A stretch of DNA of 64,000 nucleotides from Pomacea canaliculata (Eukaryota > Mollusca > Gastropoda > Architaenioglossa > Ampullariidae): contig NC_037597.1 of NCBI RefSeq assembly GCF_003073045.1, positions 29,441,927 through 29,505,926 of the forward strand, given 5' to 3'. Position numbers and translations under genes: made by a program. Below the pieces are notes generated by a model. That model made no database searches. It was not told the origin of the DNA and saw nothing but the letters and a program-made list of their open reading frames with translations. Below, in pieces: positions 25,340-38,537 of the stretch; the stretch's first letter is position 1, and every line of letters starts with the position of its first letter.

Positions 25340-27842
25340 ATGTCTGTCGGTGCAGCAAACTATGTCTTCATGGTGTTGTACTTGGTGGTGGGGACACTGG
25401 AAGTACCCCTTAGTCCTCAGCATGAACGACAGGCCGGTCACAGGCTGGCGACTCCGGCGAAGTGTGACCGTGGAGGGAGTTCACTGTGGACACCGTGTGG
25501 CGATGACCTCTGTTGTTGCCGCGAGCCCCTGGCAGACTGCACAGGACAAAACCTTTCTTACATTCCCGCATTCTTCGAGTTTGCAAACATCTCTCATCTG
25601 GATTTTTCTTACAATTTTCTCCAGGCTATCGACGAAAAGACACTCGAAAATGTGACTTCCTTCACGAATATCGCTCTGGAGAAAAATTCCTTAGCTTACG
25701 TCCATCCGAACTCCTTCAAAAACTTCACTGCATTGAGAGCTCTGAATTTGGACCTTAATCACCTCAACGACTCTGCGGGACTTTTCTTGGCCCTGAAAAT
25801 GACGACCTCACTGGAAAATTTGACTGTCAACGGCAACCAACTCGACAGTCTCGATTTCAGTCACGTGGCACACCTTCGAAATTTACGCTTCTTACATATT
25901 CGTAACAACACAATTGAAAACGTTGTAACGAAGGATGTTGAGGTACAAGATAATCTCGTCCACCTGGGTTTAAGTAAAAACGTTTTGCCAAAGTTCCCGG
26001 AGTTTTGTGCTGACAACAACACGACAATCTTCCCGAACCTTCGCTACCTGAACTTAGAATGGAATCAGATTACCAGGTTAAACGACATGGGATGCTTGCC
26101 CAACCTCGCCACCTTGATACTCAGTGGCAATGCTGTCTATCACACGAAAAGGAACTTCCTGCAGGGGTTACCCAGTCTTCAAACGTTGTATTTCAAATCA
26201 TGTACAAGCAGGTTTGTGGACGGTTCTGCCTTTAACCACTCTGGCCTGCAACACCTGGACGTCAGTGAGAACCTGTGGTTCTTCGACCACATCTACGGCA
26301 AAGGTATTAATCTGGATGTATTTCATTTCATGCCGAACTTACAGACAATAAACATCTCCTGGACTACGTTTCATTTCGCCAACGAAAGCGAGATGCACAG
26401 AGTTCTTTCTCCTCTTACTCACGTGAAGGAATTTATCATGGAAGGGACTGGCATTCAATCCATCCCGAGGATAGTGATGCGTCACTTCACAAACCTTACT
26501 TACCTGGATGTAGGTGTTAACGAAATACCGTACTTAGCAGACAACACTTTCGAAAACTTGACCAACCTTCGAAATTTGACCATAAGTTACAATTTCATGA
26601 CAACATTCAGCGAACTTCTGTTAGAGCCGCTTATGAAAGGAAACCAAGTAATTACATTAGACTTTAGTGGCAACCCCTTCTCCTGCCAGTGCGACTTGCT
26701 GTGGATGATCAAAAAATTTCAAAAACAAAAGGTAAGAGTCCATCAAAGCTAATCATATGTGCTTCTAAGCTTTAACAATCTTTAACAAACACACATGAAA
26801 ATTTTTCATAAAGAAGAACAAAAATAATGTTAAAAAAAGCTATCTTTTGAATCGCCGGTAACTATAATATTGTGTAATCATCTGGTTCAAGCTGTGCAAA
26901 TATTGCAAATGTTTGTTTACACTGTCAGTCTGGGAGCAGGTTCGTCTTCCTGAACAAAGATTCGTACATCTGCACTCACCCACCAACGATGGTTGGCGTG
27001 CGTCTGAAGGATGTGCCGTTGTCGGAGCAGGCTTGCATCTTCAACTACAACACTTACATCGCCATTCTCCTCGTCAGCATCTTCACAGTTGTAATCACTC
27101 TCCTCTGCGCTCTCATCTACAGGTACGAGTGGAGGATAAAGTTACAAATTTTTTTTTTACTTTTTTTTTACAGAGGCGTCTGGGAGAGGTCTCTGACGAT
27201 TCTCATGCTATATTCTTCACCATAGATATTTCTGTCGTCTTATTTACATACACTGGTTCGATGGATGGTTGGTTTGGTCGATTGATGGATTGATTATCTT
27301 CTGGCAGGTTCCGTTGGCAGTGTCGGTTTTTAGTTTACACACTGCAACATCGCTGGTCAGATCGACAAGGTAGGACAGGTGGTCAAACCGCGTCCATCTA
27401 CGACATCTTCGTGTCTTACGACAACAGCGACAACCAGTGGGTGCATCAGGTGCTGCAGAAAGAACTAGAAAACAACCGACGCTTCCGGTTGTGTCTGCAC
27501 GAGCGCGACTTCCTCCCCGGAAAGTTCATCAGCCACAACATCATCGAACGACTGGAAGAAAGTCGCGCCATCTTGCTGGTCCTGTCCAACTCCTTCTTGA
27601 AAAGCGAATGGTGCCGCTTCGAGATGTTTCTGGGCTTCAAGTCTGGACTGGCTGAGAAAAGGTTGGCTGTAGTTCCGGTTCTGTTGGAAGACCTGGACAA
27701 GACTTTGGTGGACAGCTTTGTCTGCACACTGCTGCACACAACGACATACATCGCCTGGCCTGCCAGGGGCACCAGCACAGAGATCGAGAGCTTCTGGAAA
27801 AACCTTTCTCTCGTCATAGCTGGAAGACGAAGAATACAGTAA
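25340..27842 (+). CDS. Toll-like receptor, tandem copy 3
   Basis: Exons 25340-26731, 26929-27122 and 27308-27842 encode 706 residues. The architecture is as in copies 1 and 2: signal peptide, LRRNT with DLCCCREPLADC, about 14 LRRs, LRRCT NPFSCQCDLLWMI, a transmembrane helix and TIR with box 2 RDFLPG and box 3 FWKNL. It is the most diverged of the three recent copies, with substitutions clustered in the middle LRRs (for example MEGTGIQSIP for MRGTGIESIP, and VGVNEIPYL for VSDSEIPYL). Some of these are shared with copy 4. Intron 1 has lost the CA microsatellite and is only 197 bp. The upstream in-frame ATG at 25295 is not favoured, because the start at 25340 is the one shared by all copies. Confidence 0.9.
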
Positions 27843-28044
27843 CAGCTGCTGTATCCGCTCTAAACCCCTGTAGTAACTTTTTAAAAAAAGGAAGTTCAGT
27901 CAATATTCAAACAAGACTTGATTTTTTTAACTTGTCTTTTTGTAAACCGCTCTTTTTTTACCACAAGCTGTTATTTGACATTTTTGTATTGTTGCTATTC
28001 TTTGCATGTGCTTATATGCATACGTAAGTGTGTGTGTGCGTGCG

Positions 28045-30191
28045 CGCTCGCGCGTGTGACTGAGCACAGAATGAAGATGTAAAGGTGTCAGGCGATTCAT
28101 GACCTACGTTTTCAGTTTGACAACTGCGACTAAACCTGGTTTCACAAGGCTCAAATGAAAGTTCTAAAGATTCTTTGACCCTCAGCAGTAAAAATACCAT
28201 TTCATTTCAATCGAAAGACTTTAATATTTCCTCCACTCTGAAAACACCATCGACTGATTCGATTTTGACAAGGTTCAATATTGCATTGGCTGCCGAAAAG
28301 ATTATCTGCTTTTTTTTTTACATAATTCACTCGTCTGCACTTGTTATCATCTTTGCTGTATTTTTATCTCGTCCTTATCAATGTCAACTTTAAGGGTTAT
28401 TCGAAAAGTGATAGCTTCCCTCACACTGGACATGAAATTAGTTCACAAAAGTGGAACTTCTGCAAATTTGAGTTTTAACCATTGTCATTCCATGAATTGT
28501 CTCTGCTGCCCTTTCGGGGAATCTGTAGCCAGACAATGTATTTTATTTCCTGACCTTTGGGTCAGTTTGTATAGCTGCCTACTGGCGAATGATTCAGTGT
28601 AGCTCTACATCCTGGAAGTGATTGTCAGAACGAAAAGAAGAAGAGAAAGAAAGAATGTTAAGCATAATTTTTGTCATATATTTATATATAATTTAACCTG
28701 TGTGTTAGTAATGTTCAATGGAAATTGATTCGTGTAACACCTGGCACAGGTCTGGACAACTGACGAATTTTTTTAACTGAAATGGAATTGTTTTCAGTTG
28801 CCCACGTGCATACGAACACAAGCAAACACTTTATCATGGCGAAGGTTTCATTAGTATTTGCTTTTACCACTTTATCATACATTCACTGGAAAAATAGTTT
28901 TATCACTGAGTACCCGTTTACAGGGAAAGCAAACAATCGTGTGGCTAAAGCACCGACTCACACAACCTCAGGCGTGTACCCGTATAACGCCGTGTACTTC
29001 CACCCGCTGACCCAGCTGTGGGGTGGAATATTTGACTGTAAGACTTGGGGGAGGTAAATCCGGAGGAAGATAAGATGGACACCTCTCTCTCTTTCTCACT
29101 CAAAAAAAGTTGCCTTGAAAAAAATTGTGTCTCCAACGATTCCCCCCCTTCCTTCTCTCCTCGACGACCAAACCGTTAGGCGATGACCTTTTACCTTTAA
29201 TACTCCATTAGATCACTAAGCAGACCTTGGGTCTGGATGCTACTGCTACCCATATAATACCTGTCTACCCCTCGATCTCCCATTAGTTCTGTTTCAAAGC
29301 TCTAAGAGGTGAAAGTCATGATACGAGACCAGCAGGTCCGTCGGTCTGTGGTCGTGAGCATGCGCACTAGTAAATCTGCACCTAACAACACCTTTACTGT
29401 TAAATACCGATTTTGTATTGAAAAAAAAATATGAAGAACGATTTTCATCAAAAGAGAATATGTTCATTGACAGCTAGAATTCCAGCAGTGTTGGGCATGT
29501 CAGCCTGAGGTAGAACTAAGTCAGAAGTTAGGTTGTTGATGGTCGGCTATGATCAAGAGAACCCAAAGTGTCCAAAGTTCAGTCTGTCGGCATGATGCGA
29601 TGGTAGACAAGGACAGTAAAATGGAGGCAATAACTGTTTGAACCTTTCGTAGTTGGTTCACACGAGGTCTCAAAGCTCAAAATAATGAATAGTAGCTCGC
29701 CACACTGATATTCTTGCTGAACCTTTTAAGATTTATTTACTAAAAGTGCAAAAGGATGTAAACAAACAGTACACCCCACTGCAATTCTAATTAAACTTTT
29801 GTTTATTAAAAGTTCAAAATGATGAAAAGTGTGTGTGTGTGTGTGTGTGTGTGCATGCGTGTGTGAGAGCAATGTGTTGAGATTTATATATATATAATGT
29901 GTGTGTGGTTGTCTGTATATAATATTTGTGTACATGCGCGTACTTTGAGCTGTGGCTTTCTCAGGAAAAGGCGTAAGTTTGTATTTATGTATAACTCGCG
30001 TGTATTCATGTCGACGAGGAAGTTTAATCCACATCCGATACGACCTGCTGTGAAAGTAACCAAACCCTCCTATTCTTCTGAAGCAATATCTACTCCGGAC
30101 ATCCTCCGCTGACTCCACAGTCACGCTGGCTCTTTCTTCTACTTCAGACCTCATGCGACCACCTTCCTCTACAGACACCTGTAGACTGAGA
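28045..30191. other. Intergenic region between TLR copies 3 and 4
   Basis: No exon I can support. AT-rich, with a GT microsatellite (29829-29853) and a short TA run at 29886-29896. The last 100 bp (CTTCTACTTCAG at about 30136-30147) could carry a splice acceptor of a 5' UTR intron for copy 4. Confidence 0.4.
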
Positions 30192-33100
30192 ATGTTGTCT
30201 GCCAGTACAGCAAGCTATGTGATCACCACGATTTTCTTGGTGCTAGTGGTGCAGACGACAGGTGCCAGACGACGGGTGGAGGGCAAGCTTCAGGCTGGGG
30301 TGTTGGCATCCTACAAAGCCACCCGGAGGTTTAGCTGCAAGGAGGGAAGTGTTTGTGGAGACGGATTCTGCTGTTGTCATGACAGTTTTGCAGACTGCAG
30401 AGGAGGAAACCTCTTTTACATTCCTGCCTTTCCTGAGGGCATCACACACCTAAATTTCTTCTCAAATGTCCTCAGGGCTATCGACGAGAAAACTCTCCGC
30501 AATGCCACCTTCATGGTGGAGCTGAATCTGAGCAACAACTCTTTATCTTATGTCCACCCGAACTCCTTTGAAAACTTAACTCGAATGGAAACTCTCTATT
30601 TGGACTTAAATTACCTGAAGGATTCTGAAGCTCTTCTCTTCGCTCTCAAGAGTGCTACGTCCTTAAAAAACTTGACTGTCGAGGACAACAACCTCCACAA
30701 TCTCGATTTCAACCACGTGACTCAGCTCGGCAACCTAAGTATGTTGTCTGTTTGTAACAACGCCATTAGTAACGTTTACACGAAAGATATTCAGGTGCAG
30801 GACCACAGTCTTGTCAAGCTGGATATCAGCGAAAACTTTCTGACTGAATTCCCAAATTTTTGCACAGACCAAGACATGCCAGTGTTACCGAGACTAAACC
30901 ATCTGAACTTAGAATGGAATCAGATTACCAACTTAAATAACATGGGATGCTTGCCCAGCCTCTCCACCTTGATACTCAGCGGCAATGCTGTCTATCACAC
31001 CAGAAAGAACTTCCTGCAGGGGTTACCCAGTCTGCGAACATTGCATTTCAAAACGTGTACCAGCAGGTTCGTGGACAATTATGCCTTCAACCACTCTGGC
31101 CTGGAACACCTGGACGTCAGCGAGAACGTGTGGTTCTTCGACCACTTCTACGGCAAAGGCATCGGACATGATCTCTTTCGTGACATGCCATGCTTGCAGT
31201 CAGTAAACATGTCTTGGACTGTCTTTCATTTCACCGAGGCAAGTGAGATGGTCAGAATCATGTCCCCACTTGCTCATGTCAAAGCAATTATCCTGGAAGG
31301 AGTTGGCCTGACTTCGATCCCACAGGTGATCCGTACAAGCTTTCGCAACCTCACTTACCTGGACATAGCTGTTAACGAAATACCGTATTTGCCAGATAAC
31401 ACTTTTGAGAACTTAACCGGTCTACAAAGACTAGATATGAGTCACAATTATATGACAACAGTTAGTGAGACTCTATTGAAACCACTTTTAGGAGAAAACA
31501 AAACCGTTCAGTTGGACTTCAGCTCGAACCCCTTCTCCTGCGTGTGTGACTTAATGTGGATGATCAACATTTTTCAGCAGCAAAAGGTATGATTATTTGA
31601 ATTTTGGTATTTATACTTTTATTTTCCTAAAATATCACTTGCTATGTGTTAACAGGTCTGATAAAGTCTGGGTTTTCATGTTCACTTTTTTATTTTGTGT
31701 GCTAAAGAATGTGTGTGTGTTTAAATATGGTAGAATGTTTTTTTGAACTGAGACATCATGAGAAAAGTACAGTCTTTATAATCTCTTCCACGACTGCTTT
31801 ATTTAATTGCTTGATTTCAACAAGTTACTATCAAAAGATTAAGTATAAAATATTACTTTACATGTTACACTGACAAAACTCTTAAAGAAACAACTCTGTT
31901 CTTGTCGGCACCAGAAATTTTATAATTGAGAGGACGGACGTGGAAAGCAATTTCCTGTTTGCAAAGCCAGAATGGTTATCTGTAACCGTAAGATGGCGAT
32001 AATACCAAAGCATACAGGAAGCATGAAATTACATAGGTGATCGTTTTCTTGAAAAAAACTTAAATCTTGAATCTTGCACCCTCCCACCCCTACCTTTCTT
32101 TATAATGTCAACTCAGAATCCGTAGCCCCTCTACCAAACCCCACTTTGCCCTGTCGACTCACTGGCCTCTGTGTTCAATGATGCAAACTATTGATCTCTC
32201 CTTGCTACTAAGAAAGCTTCTTGGGAAACATCCCTCAGTCGGTGTAATTGCAACTCACCCTCGTGGGATCGTCGAGGACGGTGATAAGAGCCGACAATCT
32301 CAAAACGAATCGAAACTTTCACTACTGCGATTGTTCGTGTTGGCTTCCTCTTATCCGCCTTCATTCTTGCAAACTTTAGCTTCTCAGCCGTTTTCATTCC
32401 ATCTCTTCTTTCAACAATAATTGTATTTTCCTTCACACGTCAGTCTTCATATTGTTTTTTTGCTGGACGGAAATCCACGCCAAGGATGGGGAGTTCTCAT
32501 CGATGTTAAAATAATAAACAATAAAAGTTGCTCGAGAATTATATTAAGAAAGGACTGATAGGGAAGTAATTTAAATTTCAAAACGCATTAAAAAGTAAAT
32601 TGTATTACTGCTTACATACATTATAAAAAATAGGTAATAGTAGAGGGAAAATTAATCCTCTCCATTTGATAAGGAAGTTGCCCTTACTGTATGGAGAGAG
32701 ATTTCGCCATGTATCTATACGCCTCCTTAGAAACTGTAAACTCAATGAATGCCACATCAGATGCCATGAGACGAAAAGATAATTTTTGAACACCATAAAT
32801 CATTGAATAAAAAGTAAAGACAGAAAGGACTATAACTGTTAAAAAACCCAAGCAGTATGTTAATTAACTAAAGACCAGCTCACTACCAATTTAAACAAGT
32901 TAACATCCTCAACAATCTTGACATGAAGAGTTTGAGAGTCATTCCAATATTCCATTATGATAAATTTATTTTTTTAATTTAGGAATGATAATCTCTCATC
33001 ATTTTTTTAAACTTTGTAAATATTGAAATGCACAATTTTAGGGTGAAGACGGATTGGAGTTCCTGAACAAAGATTGGTACATCTGCACGAACCCAGCGAG

Positions 33101-33959
33101 TGTCATCGGGGTGAGTCTGGCCAACGTGTCGCTGTCGGACCAGGCTTGCATCTTCAACTACAACATATACATCGCCGTTCTCTTCATCAGTATCCTCTCC
33201 ATTGCCTTCATTCTTGTAGGTGCTCTCGTTTACAGGTAAGAGTTGACAATAAGGCTATATACCTCTTTTGTTTTCTTCTTAAACGAAAAATTCTCAATTC
33301 CTTCTTTTTTGTAAAGCTCATGAAACGAGTAAAAAGAGGGTTAATTAACTACGAAACCAGTCAGCCTTGATGTCCGTAAACATTTTGATTACTTCACATA
33401 CACTGACTAATGGCTGCTATTGATATTTGTTGGCAGGTTCCGCTGGCAATGCCGGTTCTTATTTTACACGCTACAGCATCGACTATCAAATAGACGAAAA
33501 ACGAAAGACATCGATAATACTTTCATCTACGACGTTTTCGTCTCCTACGACAGCAACGACAACCAGTGGGTGCATCAGGTGCTGCAGCAAGAACTAGAAA
33601 AAAACCGACGCTTCCGGTTGTGTCTGCACGAGCGCGACTTTACCCCCGGAAAGTTCATCAGCCACAACATCATCGAACGACTGAAAGAAAGTCGCGCCAT
33701 CTTGCTGGTCCTGTCCAACTCCTTCTTGAAAAGCGAGTGGTGCCGCTTCGAGATGTTCATGAGCATCAAGTCTGGACTGGCTGAGAAAAAGTTGGTTGTA
33801 GTTCCAGTTCTGCTGGAAGACCTGGACAAGACTTTGGTGGACAGCTTCGTCTGCACACTGCTGCACACAACGACATACATCGCCTGGCCTGCCAGGGGCA
33901 CCAGCACAGAGATCGAGAGCTTCTGGAGAAACCTTTGTCGTGTCATCCCCGGGAAGTGA
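30192..33959 (+). CDS. Toll-like receptor, diverged tandem copy 4
   Basis: Exons 30192-31586, 33042-33235 and 33437-33959 join in the same phases as the other copies and encode 703 residues. Features are a signal peptide (YVITTIFLVLVVQTTG), an LRRNT cluster (DGFCCCHDSFADC), about 14 LRRs, LRRCT NPFSCVCDLMWMI, a transmembrane helix (YIAVLFISILSIAFILVGALVY) and a TIR domain with box 1 YDVFVSYDS, box 2 RDFTPG and box 3 FWRNL. The N-terminal ectodomain is well diverged from copies 1-3, but the TIR exon is nearly identical at the DNA level, as is a patch of LRRs at 30903-31160. Intron 1 is 1455 bp, unlike its siblings. The C-terminus stops soon after box 3 (VIPGK). An in-frame ATG at 30153 exists, but 30192 aligns with the conserved start. 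Confidence 0.9.
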
Positions 33960-34673
33960 GAGAGCATCATTGTAACGGCTGTTTGATCCTCTATAAAATT
34001 TCATACAGTACCTCGGATGTTTGTGACAGTACGGAGGGATCTTTTCAAAATACGTCTGCGTCGGCCTACCATAGTTTATCGTTACAAGACGGTATCACGA
34101 AGTGGCTGTCAGCGAATTCATTCACAATAATAAAATAATGTGTCTGAATAGTTAAAAAAAGTACAATCTCCAAGGCACAAGAGTACACCTTTTGATAACC
34201 TCATAGCTATAATGTATATCTAAAAATTACTTAACAGTATACATGTCAGCGAGTTTTGGCAGCCATGGTTGAGTCATAAATGCGGATTTGTCAGATCGCG
34301 CACCTGGTACACTGGTTTGCAGTCTTTCCAGCAGTCAAAGCAACAGATTGTAAATAATTTTCATTTGTCACTCGTCTCTTTTTCTGCTCATTCATTGACT
34401 AGAACGATAATAATGCTAGATATGTTTTTATTGTCGCTGTTAACATTACCCGCCATTTTAGAGTCTTTTTTTTAAAACCCAAAAAAGTATTAATGTTTGG
34501 TTCATCTAAAAGTTATAAGGTAGATAATTGTGTTGTTTTACTCATTATATATATTAGCCTGGCTTCAAATTAAAATTAAAAAAACTACGTTTGTCACAGT
34601 TTACTTTTGACCTTGCTGACCTTTCTGCTGAGTTACTTTAGCCCTAACCCCAACTTCAATTATTGTGTGTCAG
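33960..34673. other. 3' flank of TLR copy 4, no gene seen
   Basis: AT-rich DNA with AATAAAATAATG-type polyadenylation-like signals near 34125-34140. No coding exon is supported. Confidence 0.4.
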
Positions 34674-34947
34674 GAATAGCTGTGTATATAGTCTTATCGA
34701 CAGACATCTAATCTTTACTGAAATACTGGAACATGACTCCGAGGACGAGTTTGACATCCCTACCACTAACAGACAGAATAAGGATGTAATACAACAATTT
34801 AAAAACAACATAGACACACTTTTAAAAGAAATTGAAAATAATAAGAATGAACTTTTGCCTGCTGTTGACAGTTTTAATAAACAATTAGAAAAGCGAAGAA
34901 GCACAAGTGCACTGTCAATAGCACTTTTCAATTTTGGAAAAAACAAG
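34674..34947 (+). CDS. Orphan exon-like open segment, unidentified
   Basis: A 274-bp open segment lies between an acceptor (TGTGTGTCAG) and a donor (GTAGTC, weak). It reads from NSCVYSLIDRHLIF through an acidic DSEDEFDIP segment and a helical Lys/Glu/Asn-rich part to KRRSTSALSIALFNFGKNK. The ending weakly recalls segments of transposase-derived proteins (MULE/SWIM type), from memory only. No partner exon is seen. It may be a domesticated or relic transposon exon, or chance. Confidence 0.35.
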
Positions 34948-35394
34948 GTAGTCTTTTCAGTTGTTCGACGGGGTATTTTTCTGTTCAGCCATCAGCAATT
35001 GCCAGTCAAACATCTGTTGGGGGCAGGCAGTGCTTGCAAAGTATATACATGTATATATTTACGAGATATGTAAATAAAGGCAGTATATGGTTTTCAATAT
35101 ATAAAGACACAGGTTACGTTCTCAGTATTTAGAAAACATGGACTTTAGAACATGGAGACCTTATATAATCTGGGAAAAAATTAAAAAGAACCAAAAATCA
35201 AATTTATAGACAAAAAAAAACAACGAAAATAAACGAAAACAAAACAAAAGAAAACAATATTCATAGATCCCAGACTAGGGAAGAAAGTTAACAAGAGAGC
35301 ACGCGAGGCATGGGGGGAAGGAGGGTTATGACACCTATAGACTTTAATGTAAGTTGTCGACCTTTTATTGTTGTGATGACAGGCTCCACCTGTC

Positions 35395-35470
35395 GATGAC
35401 GTCCCCTGCACAGTGCGTGGCTCGGGGTTTGAACCCACCGATCAGCAGGAAGCCGAGTCACCAAGAGTCC
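35395..35470 (-). mobile_element. tRNA-derived SINE-like fragment
   Basis: The minus strand carries GTGGGTTCAAACCCCGAGCC, a good B-box (GGTTCAAACCC) in tRNA T-arm context, preceded by GGTGACTCGG. No full tRNA is formed. It lies just left of the direct repeat that starts at 35617. Confidence 0.4.
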
Positions 35471-35616
35471 AGCGTGAAGGGAGATAGGGAGGGGGAGGGG
35501 AGCATTACCTGTCGGATGTTAATCACAGATGAAAAGCTCCCGACTGTTTCCAGGGACACAACCATGGTGTTAATAATAGCTGAATTCTTTTGATCTGATC
35601 AGGGCTGCACCTTTGG

Positions 35617-36080
35617 CTTAAGACAAACACTGCGCCCCCTTCTCTCTCCAAAAGAGAACCATTTATAAACAAAAATATTGCACGTTGAGCTCAGTTCTCT
35701 TTTTTAACTGGAACTTCAAAACATAGACTTACATAGCCTTACATATTACCAATAAATGTCGTGATCTGCCTCGGGACGGACATTCCCAGCACACTTGCAG
35801 CCCAAACATTTAGCAGTCATACGGAAAGTCAGGCGACAATGACAATCGATTTGTAAAGAAACTTTTTAATGACAAATTAACTCGTATAGCATATAAAATT
35901 CGTTACTTTTACACTAAAGCAGATTTTTACCCGTTGCCCTGCATACAGACCACACCTAGCGTGTGTCGTGTGATAAACACTAGTGGACTGTAACGATTCA
36001 CTTTCCATAATGGAATATTTGGCGGTAGGTCATGTTTTTGATAGAACTTTTAGCATCTGGACCGCTTGATTGCTGTGCCG
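35617..36080. repeat. Left direct repeat flanking the 20-bp minisatellite
   Basis: From CTTAAGACAAACACTGCGCC to GATTGCTGTGCCG this 464-bp segment is repeated in the same orientation at 38538-39026. By eye about 90% of positions match, with a few small gaps. It encodes nothing recognisable. Confidence 0.85.
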
Positions 36081-38537
36081 CCATTTCTTCCAGTCTCCTC
36101 AGATTTCTTCAAATCTTCTCACATTTCTTCAAGACTCCTCTGATTTCTTCAAGTCTCCTCTGATTTCTTCAAGTCTCCTCAGATTTATACAAATATCCTC
36201 AAATTTCTTCCAGTCTCCTCTGATTTCTTTCAGTATCCTCATAATTCTTCCAGTCTTCTCAGATTTTTTCCAGTCTCCTCACATTTCTTCCAGTCTCCTC
36301 TGATTTCTTTAAGTCTCCTCAGACTTCTTCCAGTCTCCTCAGATTTCTTCCAGACTCCTCTGATTTCTTCAGGTCTACTCTAAATTCTTCTAGTCTCCTC
36401 AGATTTCTTTAAGTCTCCTCAGACTTCTTCCAGTCTCCTCAGATTTCTTCCAGACTCGTCTGATTTCTTCAGGTCTCCTCTGAATTCTTAAAGTCTCCTC
36501 TGATTTCTTCGAGTTTTCTCTAAATTCTTCTAGTCTCCTCAGATTTCTTAAAGTGTCCTCAGATTTCTTCCAGACTCGTCTGATTTCTTCAGGTCTCCTC
36601 TGATTTCTTCAAGTCTCCTCAGATTTCTTCCAGGCTCCTCTGATTTCTTCAAGTCTCCTCAGATTTCTTCAAGTCTCCTCAGATTTCTTCCAGTCTCCTC
36701 AGATTTCTACAAGTCTCCTCAGATTTCTTCCAGTCTCCTCAGATTTCTTTCAGTCTCCTCAGATTTCTACAAGTCTCCTAGGATTTCTTCCAGTCTCCTC
36801 TGATTTCTTCAAGTCTCCTCAGATTTCTTCAAGTATTTTCATATTTTTTTCCAGTCTTCTCTGGATTTTTCAAGTCTCCTCAGATTTCATTAAGTCTCCT
36901 CTGATTTTTTCAAGTCTACTCTGATTTCTTCAAGTCTCCTCAGATTTCTTCCAGACTCCTCTGATTTCTTCAGGTGTACTCTGAATTCTTAAAGTCTCCT
37001 CTGATTTCTTCGAGTTTTCTCTATATTCTTCCAGTCTCCTCTGATTTCTTCCAGTCTCCTCAGATTTCTTCAAGTGTCCTCAGAATTCTTCCAGACTCGT
37101 CTGATTTCTTCAGGTCTCCTCTGAATTCTTCCAGTCTCCTCAGATTTCTTTAAGTCTCCTCTGATTTCTTCGAGTTTTCTCTAAATTCTTTCAGTCTCCT
37201 CATAATTCTTCCAGTCTTCTCAGATTTTTTCCAGTCTCCTCACATTTCTTCCAGTCTCCTCTGATTTCTTTAAGTCTCCTCAGATTTCTTCCAGGCTCCT
37301 CAGACTTCTTCCAGTCTCCTCAGATTTCTTCAAGTCTCCTCAGATTTCTTCAAGTCTACTCTGATTTCTTCAGGTCTCCACAGATTTCTTCGAGACTCCT
37401 CTGATTTCTTCAGGTCTACTCTGAATTCTTAAAGTCTCCTCTGAATTCTTCAAGTCTCCTCTGATTTCTTCAAGTCTCCTCAGACTTCTTCAAGTCTCCT
37501 AAGATTTCTTCCAGTCTCCTCTGATTTCTTCCAGTCTCCTCTGATTTCTTCAAGTCTCCTCAGATTTCTTCCATGCTCCTCAGACTTCTTCCAACCTCCT
37601 CAGATTTCTTCAAGTCTCCTCAGATTCCTTTAAGTCTCCTCAGATTTCTTCAAGTCTACTCTAATTTCTTCAAGTCTCCTCAGATTTCTTCCAGACTCCT
37701 CTGATTTCTTCAGGTCTACTCTGAATTCTTTAAGTCTCCTCAGATTTCTTCAAGTCTCCTCAGACTTCTTCAAGTCCTTTCAGATTTCTTCAATTCTCCT
37801 CAGAATTCTTCAAGTCTTTTCAGATTTTTTTTTCAGTCTTCTCTGATTTCTTCAAATCTCCTCTGATTTTTTTAGGTCTCCTCAGATTTCTTTCAGTCTC
37901 CTCATAATTCTTTCAGTCTCCTCTGATTTCTTCAAGTCTCCTCTGATATCTTCAGGTCTCCTCTGAATTCTTCAAGCATCCTCTGATTTCTTTAAGTCTC
38001 CTTAGATTTCTTCAAGTCTCCTCAGAGTTCTTTAAATCTTGTCAGATTTCTTTCAGTCTCTTCAGATTTCTTCCAGACTCCTCTGATTTCTTCAGGTCTC
38101 CTCTGATTTCTTCCAGTCTCCTCAGATTTTTTCCAGTCTCCTCAGATTTTTTCCAGTCTCCTCAGATTTCTTCAAGTCTCCTCTGATTTCTTCAAGTCTC
38201 TTCAGATTTCATCAAGTCTCCTCAGAGTTCTTTAAATCTCCTCAGATTTCTTCAAGCCTTTTCAGATTTCTTCCAGACTTCTCTGATTTCTTTAGGTTTC
38301 CTCTGAATTCTTCAAGTCTGCTCAGATTTCTTCCAGGCTCCTATGATTTCTTCAAGTCTCCTATGATTTTTTCAAGTCTTCTCAGATTTCGTCCAGTCTC
38401 CTCTGATTTCGTCTAGTCTCCTAAGATTTCTACAAGTCTCCGCAGATTTCTTCCAGACTCCTCTTATTTCTTCATGTCTCCTCTGAATTCTTCAAGTCTT
38501 CTCTGGTTTCTTTAAGTCTCCTCCCATTTCTTCAATT
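36081..38537. repeat. 20-bp minisatellite array (about 120 units)
   Basis: Tandem units of the form AGATTTCTTCAAGTCTCCTC vary mainly at a few positions (A/T at unit position 1-2, CCAG/CAAG/CAGG). The unit length is not a multiple of three, so translations shift frame from unit to unit and are not coding. The strand is strongly pyrimidine-rich (C/T on plus). It runs exactly between the two direct repeats. Confidence 0.95.

Noticed and set aside
36070..36303. LRR-like looking open frame (repeated FFQSPQISSNLL)
   Set aside because: It is the 20-bp minisatellite read in one frame; the apparent leucine periodicity comes from the DNA repeat.
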